From a virus, in IMG/VR virus record IMGVR_UViG_3300032236_000059, positions 1-34,277 of that record: 34,277 nt of DNA; one strand, 5' to 3'. Within the stretch, counting starts at the first letter, position 1, and each line of letters opens with the position of its first letter. Position numbers and translations under genes: made by a program. Under the pieces are notes generated by a model that ran no database searches, was not told the DNA's origin, and was given only the letters and a program-made list of their open reading frames with translations. Positions 1 through 7,471 of this stretch are shown in pieces.

Positions 1-89
1 AATGGAAGCCACCAAACAGTTCCATCTTCGGTTGTTTTTTTCAAAGATTTAACGCCATCTTCGGCAGTTACGATTTCATATTTAGTCAT
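1..89 (-). CDS. Small tail-fibre-associated protein, N-terminal fragment (duplicate of the copy at the right end)
   Basis: The ATG is at 87-89 and the frame runs off the left edge after about 29 codons (MTKYEIVTAEDG...). It is the redundant copy of the gene at 34095-34268, where the full 57-aa product is described. The ATG follows the TAA of the fibre gene at 91-93 by one base, so on the circle the fibre gene lies immediately upstream and the two are probably translated together. Confidence 0.8.
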   Translation of the reverse strand, partial: MTKYEIVTAEDGVKSLKKTTEDGTVWWLP

Positions 90-98
90 TTTATAACT
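1..98. repeat. 98-bp terminal direct repeat, left copy
   Basis: Bases 1-98 are identical to 34180-34277. The repeat lies inside coding sequence: the start of a small tail-fibre-associated gene and the stop of the fibre gene at 91-1182. Joining the ends gives uninterrupted genes. This fits a circular or circularly permuted genome closed by an assembler overlap better than true packaged terminal repeats, which usually lie outside genes. Confidence 0.9.
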
Positions 99-1182
99 CC
101 GCAGAAGCTGAAATTATGCCTGAAGTGCCAGTAAATTCTAATAATGCGGCATAACCAGTAGTAGATGACGATGCAGTTGCAGCATCAAATTTTACAAAAT
201 TAGTTGTAGGAACAGCAAAAGAAAGTGCATTACAAGTATTGATGCTTCCTAAAGCAAAGTTTCCAACAGCATTAGCTGAAACAGAAGGTGCTGTCCGCAT
301 AGGAACTGGGAAAGCAATAACACCCCTAGCGGCAGTTGAACTATAAAAACGACCTGCACCAATAGGCGCACCATCAGCAGTAGTTGTAAATGCTGTGAAA
401 TACCTTTGGCAGTTAGCTAGGCTAGTCTGATAATTAACATACTCAAATCCAGTAGCACTACTTCCTACTTCTAGTTGAACACCAGTCCATTGAATTGTTG
501 CACCATTAGTTCCCAACACATTAGTTGCACCAGTAGCACCATATTGTGAACTTGTGCCTGTCCAAGCACCAGCCGCACTACTTAATGAAGTGCCAATTCC
601 TACTTCTAAAGATAAACGCAAACCAACACCATTAGTAGAACCTACCCAAGTTCCAGTAGTATCACCAGCGATTGTGATTGATTTTTGTTCCCAAGTGTTT
701 GCAGAAGATATTGTGTAGCTAAATGGATAACAACGAGTTTCTGCTGAATTAACAATAGAACCGCCAAAAGTTCCAGTTAATGAAGATTTAACCCAAAATG
801 ATACTGTTACTGTTTTAGCGTTAGCCGTTCCCCATGCAAGGTCTGAACTATTAAAACCTTCAACAGATTGAACCACAAAATAATAGCCACCAGCAGGAAC
901 AGAATATGCTGATAAAGAAGTTACTAACAAAGAATTGCTAAATCCTGCTGGTGCATCAGAAGATTGGCTAATTGACATTTTGCTAGTTAAATCATTTCTT
1001 GCACACCATCTATCAAGCGTGTAAGTTGAATCAGAAGTAATTGTGCCACTCCATGCTCTTTGATTTATAACCATCGCACCATTGATAATGCGATTCTTCA
1101 TAATAGAAGCGTTACCAGCACCTAGATTGCTACCAGCTACGCTTGTTCCGATTACATCGGCATTTACTGTTCCGTAAGCCAT
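91..1182 (-). CDS. Tail fibre / receptor-binding protein
   Basis: The 363-aa product has the layout of phage tail appendage proteins. A short N-terminal part (residues 1-28) is followed by the motif IINGAMVINQRA and YTLDRW, which begins a widespread fibre domain. A beta-rich, Ser/Thr/Gly-rich body follows, with QLEVGSSATGFEYVNYQTSL near residues 235-255, a signature of carbohydrate-binding-like fibre domains. It probably sits on the virion surface and contacts the host envelope. The ATG (1180-1182) overlaps the stop of the upstream small gene as TAATG. It belongs to a run of four fibre-like genes spanning the circle join. The receptor cannot be told from the sequence. Confidence 0.75.
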   Translation of the reverse strand: MAYGTVNADVIGTSVAGSNLGAGNASIMKNRIINGAMVINQRAWSGTITSDSTYTLDRWCARNDLTSKMSISQSSDAPAGFSNSLLVTSLSAYSVPAGGYYFVVQSVEGFNSSDLAWGTANAKTVTVSFWVKSSLTGTFGGSIVNSAETRCYPFSYTISSANTWEQKSITIAGDTTGTWVGSTNGVGLRLSLEVGIGTSLSSAAGAWTGTSSQYGATGATNVLGTNGATIQWTGVQLEVGSSATGFEYVNYQTSLANCQRYFTAFTTTADGAPIGAGRFYSSTAARGVIAFPVPMRTAPSVSANAVGNFALGSINTCNALSFAVPTTNFVKFDAATASSSTTGYAALLEFTGTSGIISASAEL

Positions 1183-1340
1183 TATGCTAATTCCTCATCT
1201 GTTGGTTTAGCTAGTGTAGGGTGTTCCCATTTAGCAATGTAATCGCCTTTGCCGTCTGAATCGTTTTGAAGAATAATGTATTGTGCAAAATCTCTTTCAG
1301 ATAATTCAGGGTATAAAGTTTTAATTTTTTCGTATAACAT
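1182..1340 (-). CDS. XkdW-like small tail-fibre-associated protein
   Basis: This 52-aa product begins MLYEKIKTLYPEL and ends PTLAKPTDEELA. The pattern LYPEL, then LQNDSDGKGDYIAKW, then HPTL-PT-EEL resembles XkdW-type small proteins found next to phage tail-fibre genes, which are proposed to help fibre assembly. It overlaps both neighbours as TAATG: its ATG at 1338-1340 shares a base with the stop of the C1q-like gene, and its TAA overlaps the ATG of the fibre at 91-1182. Such coupling suggests co-translation with the fibres. The family assignment is from memory of the pattern and is moderate. Confidence 0.6.
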   Translation of the reverse strand: MLYEKIKTLYPELSERDFAQYIILQNDSDGKGDYIAKWEHPTLAKPTDEELA

Positions 1341-1891
1341 TATGCGTTCCTTACCAAATATCCACTAAATATTGTTGAACCGCCTGAATTTGTTTGGGCA
1401 ATTATTGGCGTAATATTATTTGTTTGTGCATATATTTCAATGTAATCTGTTGAACCATTGCAATAAACTAATGCAGTTGCTTGCTGACCGCCATAAAGAC
1501 CTGTGCCAGCCGTAGCACTTCTATAACTTGAAAGTTGATATAAAGAACCATTTTTATAAATTGCAGTTGAAGCGTAAGTGCCATTGCTACCAGCAAAATC
1601 TTGATTTAGTGATGCAATAATTGCGTAATAACCAGCTACAGTTGGTGTAAAAGTTGAAGATGCAAAATTATTGTTAGTATCAAATGTTTCTGTTTGAAAC
1701 AAAATTTTAGTAAATGTGCCTGTAGAAAATGATTGATTGGCATTATTTGTAGCACTAAACGCTGGCATATTACCGCTAACCATTACTGTGCCAGTAGCGG
1801 CAGGCAAAGTCGCTGTGTTAGTGCCTGCAACGCTAGGGACAGTTAAACTAACTGTGCCGCTAGAATCACCTGAAATTACGACTGAACTCAT
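1340..1891 (-). CDS. C1q-like tail fibre protein
   Basis: The 183-aa product starts with a short repeat-like region (SGDSSGTVSLTVPSVAGT..TLPAATGT) common in phage fibre N-termini. The C-terminal 130 residues look like a C1q/TNF-type jelly roll: PAFSATNNANQSF, then KILFQTETFDTNNNF, then TPTVAGYYAIIASL and a final IFSGYLVRN. C1q-like domains form trimers and occur at fibre tips, so a receptor-binding role is likely. A good ribosome site (AAAGGAT) lies about 7 bases before the ATG. It is part of the fibre run and is followed directly by the XkdW-like gene. Confidence 0.75.
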   Translation of the reverse strand: MSSVVISGDSSGTVSLTVPSVAGTNTATLPAATGTVMVSGNMPAFSATNNANQSFSTGTFTKILFQTETFDTNNNFASSTFTPTVAGYYAIIASLNQDFAGSNGTYASTAIYKNGSLYQLSSYRSATAGTGLYGGQQATALVYCNGSTDYIEIYAQTNNITPIIAQTNSGGSTIFSGYLVRNA

Positions 1892-1918
1892 GTTGTTTAT
1901 CCTTTAATTTCGTCTATT

Positions 1919-2530
1919 TTACAAGATTACCCAGCGCTGTGTGCTAGGAATAGTGACTGTAATGCCAGAATTAATAGTAATAGGCCCTACGCTTTCCGCA
2001 TTTTTGGATGTGGATAATGTGTAATTTGTAGTCACAGTTACGCCATTTTCTACGAATACTTGGTCGCTACCACCGCCTGTTGCGCCACCACCTAATTGAC
2101 CCCATGCGCCATTAGCATAGCCTTCAAATTGGTTATTGTCGGTGTTATAGCGAATTTGACCAGCTACAGCAACCGCAGGGCGTTGGGCAGTCGTGCCTTT
2201 AGAAACTAATACAAAGCCTGTGCCTTGAAATGTACCGTTACCAGTAACCGTTAAATCACCAACAATAGTTGGGCTAACTAGCAATGCGGCTAATTGGCTA
2301 AATTCTACGGAATCACCAGCAGTAGTTCCAACAGCCAAGCCAGTTAGCTTGTTGGCGTTCATTTGAATGTTGCCAGTAACAACAGTTTGTCCGTCTGCCG
2401 CAATAGAGTTACTTAATGCAGTAGCAATATCTGTAAGGGTGTTATTAGCCCATGTAGAACTAATCGTTGTATTGGTTACTACTGGATTGCCAGCAGGTAG
2501 GGTATATGTACCCGATCCGTTTCTACTCAT
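1919..2530 (-). CDS. Tail fibre / appendage protein
   Basis: The 203-aa product begins MSRNGSGTYTLPAGNPVV, a common start of phage tail appendage proteins. It contains NTLTDIATALSNSIAADGQT and ends in TVTIPSTQRWVIL. The same C-terminal motif closes the large fibre at 15356-17659 (TVSSGSRWVVL), so the two share a terminal module. The middle has a GTTAQRP...QIRYNTDNNQFEGY segment typical of fibre proteins. The ATG overlaps the stop of the upstream ejection-like gene as ATGA. Its exact place on the tail is not known. Confidence 0.7.
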   Translation of the reverse strand: MSRNGSGTYTLPAGNPVVTNTTISSTWANNTLTDIATALSNSIAADGQTVVTGNIQMNANKLTGLAVGTTAGDSVEFSQLAALLVSPTIVGDLTVTGNGTFQGTGFVLVSKGTTAQRPAVAVAGQIRYNTDNNQFEGYANGAWGQLGGGATGGGSDQVFVENGVTVTTNYTLSTSKNAESVGPITINSGITVTIPSTQRWVIL

Positions 2531-4206
2531 TTGGTCATACCTCTTTCAGTTCCTTGCAACAATAGTAATTTGGCTAAATCTTTTTGTTCTTGCGAAAATT
2601 TAGGATTGGCCACCATTTCAGGTTTATATCCTGCTCTCATCATTGCGGCTAATTGCTTGACATCATCTTTACGAATTTTAGTTGCACCAGCTTTAGAAAG
2701 CATAGATGCGGCTTCAAAAGGGATTGCAACCGCAGGATGGGCTAATAAAGCACCGCCAGCAAACATACCGCTTACTGGGCCTGTAGGCGTAAATCTTGCC
2801 ATAAAACGCATTGCATTTTGAACATTGCCGCCTTCACCAGCTTGTCTAATAGCATCTTGTTCAGCTTGCGTAAATAAACGCATACGTTTTGGATTTTCAG
2901 CCAGTTTGCGTAATTCTTTAAATAAAGCGTTTTCTGTACCCGATTGAGTTAATTTGTGTTTTTCAAGTTTTGCTTTTTCCAACATTTCTGTGAAAATGTC
3001 TGCTTTGCTTAACTTAGTGTAAGTATCACGGGCTTCTTTCCAAGCCGCTAAACCTTCTTTTGATCCACCAACAACAGCAGAATCAGGAATATTAGCAAGA
3101 TAGTGATCAAAATCAGCCTTTAACATTGTTGCCAAACGCATTTCTTCAGGATCAACGCTTTTTTGTGCTCCCATAATGAATTTACGCAAGGTATTTAATT
3201 CATTAAAATCTTTAGTTGTTTTGATGTTTTTAAGTTCATCAATTGCAACAGCAATTTTTGGGTAAAGTCGTGGATCGTAACCTTCATTACGCAAATCTTT
3301 AGCAATTTGGCCCATCGTGCCACCAAATGTTTTTGGATCAAGTTGTACGCCTGAATCTCTAGCTTCTTTAAATAAAGAACTAGCTTTATTTTCAAGAAAT
3401 TCTTGTGATGGTGTTTCAGCTAATTTACGGCCAAGATTTAAACCAGTAGCGGTATTAAGTGTAGATAGTGTTTTTCCTACAATTGGCAATCCAGCACCAA
3501 TACCTACACCTGCTTTAACTTTACTTTCTTTTTCTTTAGCAAACTGTTCAGGTGTTAAATCTACTTCTTCAGGAGAAGTCATAGCTGTAGCACCACCAAT
3601 AGCACTACCTTTAGCTACATTACCAACTAAATTAGCACTTGGAACGACTTTTTGAGCAAAACTAGGCAACATTCCAATCATGTCATTAACAGCTTTACCT
3701 GCTTGACCAGTATATTCAGCTACTTTAGGGGCAACTCTAGCGGCAGTAACTTCTAAAAATGTAGGTGCTCCCACTTTTACAGGTGACATTAAATATGGGG
3801 CGGCTTCACCAACTATGCTACCGCCTTGCAATATACGCTTACCAATATTTCCAGCCTGTGCTTGTGTACCCTGTTCAAGTTGATTAATGGTATTAACCAT
3901 ATTGTCACCAGTAGTGCCACCACCTATGTATTTATCATAAGACTGTACTAATCCAGCAGGTAATTTAGCCGCACCAGTTGCAATATTGATTGGCAATGCC
4001 GCAATTGTGTTTGCTGTTTTTTCAATCTTTTGATATGGGTTTGCAGAACCATAAGACGATGTGTTTAATGGTGTTCCGTTAGCGTCATACTGTATATCTT
4101 CAGCACTCTGAGTATACATATTGCCCTGTTCGGGCTGGGCTTGCGATAGACGCAAACGAGCGTTAGCCATAGCTAATGCTTTTTGCTGTTCTACTGTCAT
4201 TTCCAT
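2527..4206 (-). CDS. Putative internal virion / DNA-ejection protein
   Basis: The product has 559 aa if the ATG at 4204-4206 is used; a second ATG lies two codons later. It is Ala/Gly/Lys-rich, with hydrophobic Gly-Ala stretches near residues 210-250 and 480-520 and the segment KTTKDFNELNTLRKFI, a pattern seen in ejection-type proteins of short-tailed phages. Similar proteins are packaged in the virion and pass into the cell to extend the tail across the periplasm. It lies next to two other candidate virion proteins (4197-5648 and 5974-7026), the usual place for ejection genes in P22-like genomes. Its start overlaps the end of the upstream gene. No enzyme motif is visible. Confidence 0.55.
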   Translation of the reverse strand: MEMTVEQQKALAMANARLRLSQAQPEQGNMYTQSAEDIQYDANGTPLNTSSYGSANPYQKIEKTANTIAALPINIATGAAKLPAGLVQSYDKYIGGGTTGDNMVNTINQLEQGTQAQAGNIGKRILQGGSIVGEAAPYLMSPVKVGAPTFLEVTAARVAPKVAEYTGQAGKAVNDMIGMLPSFAQKVVPSANLVGNVAKGSAIGGATAMTSPEEVDLTPEQFAKEKESKVKAGVGIGAGLPIVGKTLSTLNTATGLNLGRKLAETPSQEFLENKASSLFKEARDSGVQLDPKTFGGTMGQIAKDLRNEGYDPRLYPKIAVAIDELKNIKTTKDFNELNTLRKFIMGAQKSVDPEEMRLATMLKADFDHYLANIPDSAVVGGSKEGLAAWKEARDTYTKLSKADIFTEMLEKAKLEKHKLTQSGTENALFKELRKLAENPKRMRLFTQAEQDAIRQAGEGGNVQNAMRFMARFTPTGPVSGMFAGGALLAHPAVAIPFEAASMLSKAGATKIRKDDVKQLAAMMRAGYKPEMVANPKFSQEQKDLAKLLLLQGTERGMTK

Positions 4207-5648
4207 AATGATTTTTCTGCTGGTGTCATTACAGCCCAAACTGCTGGATCAACTCCAGTAGGTACTTTAGATGCTTGTTGAGAAGCGTTTGCATTAGGCA
4301 CAGGCGTTGGTTTTACAGAAAAAGTCCAATCCAAATTAGGTGCATAACGCTTGTAAAGCGTTTTAATTTTTTCTAAAGCGGCTAAACGATCTTCAACAGG
4401 CAAATTAGCGTTAGCAATATCACCTGCGGCTCTTTCGTACAATTTCACATCAAGATTACTTTGTTGACCTTCAAAGCGTGGTTGGGTCATTACAAGTTTT
4501 GTTCCCAAAATGTCTAATTGAGCATCAATAGGCGATCCTGATGTTGATGCACCAAAGAAACGATTGGCTTGTTTCCAGCCTTGTTCTGCATAACCAGCAG
4601 TTGCTTTTGGCAAAATTTCTTGAATTTCTTTAATAACTGGGTATGCTTCATAAGAATTTTTTACATTGTTTTGCAATGTTGTTAATTGTTCACCAGCTAT
4701 TTTTCTTTGTTCTTTAGGTGAAACACCAGCCATATTTACCTGCGGTGGAACAGGCAATTGATTTGCATTAAGAGTATTGCTTGTTGGTTGCATAGATACT
4801 GCATTTTGAGCATACGCTGGTGCATTAGGAGCAATAGATACCGCTGGTGCATTTTGTCTAATAACAGGGCTAGTACCAACTGGTGCATTATTAATAGGAA
4901 CAGGGTTAGCAACAGGATTAACAGCAGGAGAGTAACCACCACCGCCAACAGGAATACCCTCATCTCTTGCTCTGTTTAAAGCAATGTCTGCGTGTATTCT
5001 TTCACTTGCAGTCATTGCAGGTTTCTTGGTTTGTGCGGCAAAAGGTAATGTTGGATCGTTTACATTAGTCCAACCATGAATTTCTGTACCTTTGTCATCG
5101 TACCTAACATCTTTTTCCCACTTAGGCGGTTTAGTGAGTTCTGTCATAGCGTGTTGACGCAAAAACGCTGGTAGACGCTCATCCATAGAAGCAGTTAAAT
5201 TAGCTAATTCTCGATTTCCTGCCTGTGCCGCTACTGGGGCTACTTTTTTGTAACCAGCAGTTAATTCCATGTTAGGGCCATACATATCACGGGTAGTTTC
5301 CGTTGTAATTTGGCCTTGTGGGTTATAAATTCCACCCTGTACTTCAGGAGTGCCTTTTAGTGTTTGGTAATAATCAGCTAATCCAACTTTTTGTTGTTCA
5401 CGAATAGCTTTAGCCATGTCTAATTGGGCTTGGTCACCTTTTTCTAATGCTCTTTGACCAACATAAGTATTGGCTAATCCAGCTAAATGCTGTGTCCATG
5501 ACGGGGCAACAAAACGATTACCAATCATTTGACCTTGTGGTTGTTGCATACCTCTTTCCATCAACATTTCAGCCATTTTTTGTTGGCGTAAAATCTGTTG
5601 CTGTTGCAACATTTGTTCAGGCGTTAGTGTTCCAATATCAGCGGCCAT
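4197..5648 (-). CDS. Putative internal virion / ejection protein
   Basis: The 483-aa product has a Gln/Met-rich N-terminus (QQQQILRQQKMAEMLMERG), a long Pro/Asn/Ala-rich low-complexity centre (about residues 220-300) and a more ordered C-terminal part (about 310-450) with helix-forming segments. No catalytic motif is seen. Position and composition match internal virion proteins of P22-like phages. The central low-complexity DNA gives several shadow ORFs in other frames that I do not believe. Its stop overlaps the start of the next gene by a few bases. Confidence 0.5.
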   Translation of the reverse strand: MAADIGTLTPEQMLQQQQILRQQKMAEMLMERGMQQPQGQMIGNRFVAPSWTQHLAGLANTYVGQRALEKGDQAQLDMAKAIREQQKVGLADYYQTLKGTPEVQGGIYNPQGQITTETTRDMYGPNMELTAGYKKVAPVAAQAGNRELANLTASMDERLPAFLRQHAMTELTKPPKWEKDVRYDDKGTEIHGWTNVNDPTLPFAAQTKKPAMTASERIHADIALNRARDEGIPVGGGGYSPAVNPVANPVPINNAPVGTSPVIRQNAPAVSIAPNAPAYAQNAVSMQPTSNTLNANQLPVPPQVNMAGVSPKEQRKIAGEQLTTLQNNVKNSYEAYPVIKEIQEILPKATAGYAEQGWKQANRFFGASTSGSPIDAQLDILGTKLVMTQPRFEGQQSNLDVKLYERAAGDIANANLPVEDRLAALEKIKTLYKRYAPNLDWTFSVKPTPVPNANASQQASKVPTGVDPAVWAVMTPAEKSLWK

Positions 5649-5650
5649 AA

Positions 5651-5977
5651 TTAATCTCTAGTAGAAAACACATTACCAATATTGCTGTAATCAGGCTGTT
5701 GTGGTGTATATGCGTAAGGATTTTGACCATTTTGGTCGTAAGCAACTCCTGTGCTTCTTTCGGTAATTCCATTATTAGGATTTTGACGCAATGCTTTAGC
5801 CATAGCCATAGGATCTAAACCACCCTGCTTTTGCGTCATTCCAGCTTGTTGAACCAATTGATTTTGTTGGGCAAGTGCCGCTTGTTGATTAGCTTGTTGC
5901 TGACCAAAGTTTTGAAATACAGGTTGCAATCCGCTAACATCTTGCATTGGTTGACCTTGTAAAATGTATGGGTTCAT
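5651..5977 (-). CDS. Small Gln-rich virion-associated protein, function unknown
   Basis: The 108-aa product is Gln/Asn-rich (QQQANQQAALAQQNQLVQQ near residues 27-46) and ends PDYSNIGNVFSTRD. Its ATG overlaps the stop of the upstream S74-domain gene as ATGA, and it is followed after two bases by the next ejection-like gene. Composition and position suggest a small structural or ejection component. I do not recognise a family. Confidence 0.5.
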   Translation of the reverse strand: MNPYILQGQPMQDVSGLQPVFQNFGQQQANQQAALAQQNQLVQQAGMTQKQGGLDPMAMAKALRQNPNNGITERSTGVAYDQNGQNPYAYTPQQPDYSNIGNVFSTRD

Positions 5978-7026
5978 AGTTGTCCGTAATCTACGGCTAA
6001 GTAGCCGTTTTCAAGGTTGATAACAGCTTCAGGAATAATGGCTTGAACTTCTTGTGCCATAACGCCAACAAACTTGCCATGACCTGCCAAAGGATGATCT
6101 TTAAATTCAGGTTTGTATTCGTATTCGTATACTGGTAAACCATTAGGTAACCAATGAATTTGCTTGATATTTTCTTTCATGCGTATGTCAGATGCCGCAA
6201 TAATTCCAGCACCACCTAGACCCATCAAGCCGCTATTAAAGTTAGCTTGTGCCGCATTTTTAGCGTTAAAATCACCCATTTGAGCGTTGTAGCCCATCTG
6301 AGCCGCACCCAATAAATCAGGGCCTGCGGTTGTAGCTTGCTGGGCAGAGTTTACAAACGATGGGTTTTGAACTTGTGAACCACTACGCAATGCACTTAAA
6401 GTATTTAGTGGCATATTGTAGTTAGTCAATGCTTGGTTGTAAGCCTGTTGATTTGCGGCTAAACCAGTACCAAAACCTTGAGTTGTTGCGGCCGCATACA
6501 AGTCATTTTCTTTTTGACCCTGTGTCATCATTGCCCGTTTGTATGCTTCTGATCCTACGGGAATACCCGAATTAGCTAACTGAGTTGTTAATGCTTCACG
6601 ATTTTGTGCAATCTGTGGAGCAAGTCGTTGCATATACGCATCTTGGTAATTCTGGCCAGCATTGATGCCTACTTGCGGTAAATTAGGGTTAAACGGCTGG
6701 CCCATTGTGCTCTGCACATTACCCAATGCAGAATTAATGGTTGAACCAAGTCCTAAACTAGCGTTATTTTGATTATTTAAAAGTTGTTGACCAACATCAG
6801 ATAATGATGTTTTAGCTGTCCAAGTAGGGTTTCCATAAGGATCTTGCCCTGTAATGGAATAGTCTAAGTTGCCATAAGGCGTTATTTGATTTACACGATT
6901 AGCGGCTGTAGCGGCTCTTGCCGCATCAAGATTACCTGAAGCCGTAGCTTGTGCCGCCCCTGCATAATCAGGGGCCGCTGGAGCACTTGGAGCAGGCCCT
7001 AATCCTAAAAATCCACCACCACCCAT
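5974..7026 (-). CDS. Virion protein with C-terminal S74-type intramolecular chaperone domain
   Basis: The 350-aa product starts with a Gly-rich leader (MGGGGFLGLGPAP) and has an Ala/Asn/Gln-rich helical body (residues 25-275). It ends with SDIRMKENIKQI, PVYEYEY, GVMAQEVQAIIPEAV and YLAVDYGQL, the signature of the peptidase S74 intramolecular chaperone. In many fibres this domain directs trimerisation and then cuts itself off. Here it sits on a protein without beta-helical fibre repeats, among ejection-type genes. It could be a trimeric needle-like or ejection protein. A catalytic Ser is plausible at the SDIRMKEN start, but cleavage cannot be read from sequence. Confidence 0.65.
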   Translation of the reverse strand: MGGGGFLGLGPAPSAPAAPDYAGAAQATASGNLDAARAATAANRVNQITPYGNLDYSITGQDPYGNPTWTAKTSLSDVGQQLLNNQNNASLGLGSTINSALGNVQSTMGQPFNPNLPQVGINAGQNYQDAYMQRLAPQIAQNREALTTQLANSGIPVGSEAYKRAMMTQGQKENDLYAAATTQGFGTGLAANQQAYNQALTNYNMPLNTLSALRSGSQVQNPSFVNSAQQATTAGPDLLGAAQMGYNAQMGDFNAKNAAQANFNSGLMGLGGAGIIAASDIRMKENIKQIHWLPNGLPVYEYEYKPEFKDHPLAGHGKFVGVMAQEVQAIIPEAVINLENGYLAVDYGQL

Positions 7027-7027
7027 G

Positions 7028-7471
7028 TCATTCTCCTCTTGCTGTTCTTAAAGGGCATTTGATGTCGATCCATCGACAATCTTCACGCCTCATAGCCATA
7101 ATCACTAAGTCACCATCCATGTGAGCATCAGGGATTTCGGCTACCACTTTAAAACCAAGGTGTCGGTTTAGTCTTAAGGCAGATTCATTATCTGCACAAA
7201 CTTGACCAAGTATAACGCTAACACCTAGTTTATTAAAGGGGTAATCGAAAGCCGCCCACAATAAATCTTTACTTATCCAATTTACTTCATCTACTGCCGC
7301 AATGTGCATTTGACACGCTTTGGGCATAAAACTGGCAAATCCTACTACTGCCACTAAATTACCGTCAATCTCTTGTCCTATACATACTGTTTCTTCAGGT
7401 AATGGATGGTTCATTAATCTGACCAGCCAATCACCCATGTAGCGTTGATCTTCCGTAGTTACCCTACGCAT
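7028..7471 (-). CDS. GNAT-like acetyltransferase-fold protein
   Basis: The product has 147 aa from the ATG at 7469-7471, which overlaps the upstream stop as TAATG. A longer in-frame extension exists but lies inside the upstream gene. The centre has GQEIDGNLVAVVGFASF and the C-terminal half has ILGQVCADNESALRLNRHLGF, the N-x-x-A-x-x-L...GF pattern of the GNAT acceptor/CoA region. Such proteins are common between tail and ejection genes in short-tailed phages, with unknown targets. The usual Q/RxxGxG/A CoA loop is not clear, so it may be degenerate or have another role. Confidence 0.55.
   Translation of the reverse strand: MRRVTTEDQRYMGDWLVRLMNHPLPEETVCIGQEIDGNLVAVVGFASFMPKACQMHIAAVDEVNWISKDLLWAAFDYPFNKLGVSVILGQVCADNESALRLNRHLGFKVVAEIPDAHMDGDLVIMAMRREDCRWIDIKCPLRTARGE

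Noticed and set aside
1-98. Terminal repeat as a true packaged direct terminal repeat
   Set aside because: It is short, lies within two coding regions and keeps the frame across the join. It is more likely an assembly overlap.
4736-4963. Leucine-rich 75-codon frame within the ejection protein gene
   Set aside because: It is a frame-shifted reading of Pro/Asn/Ala-rich low-complexity coding sequence.
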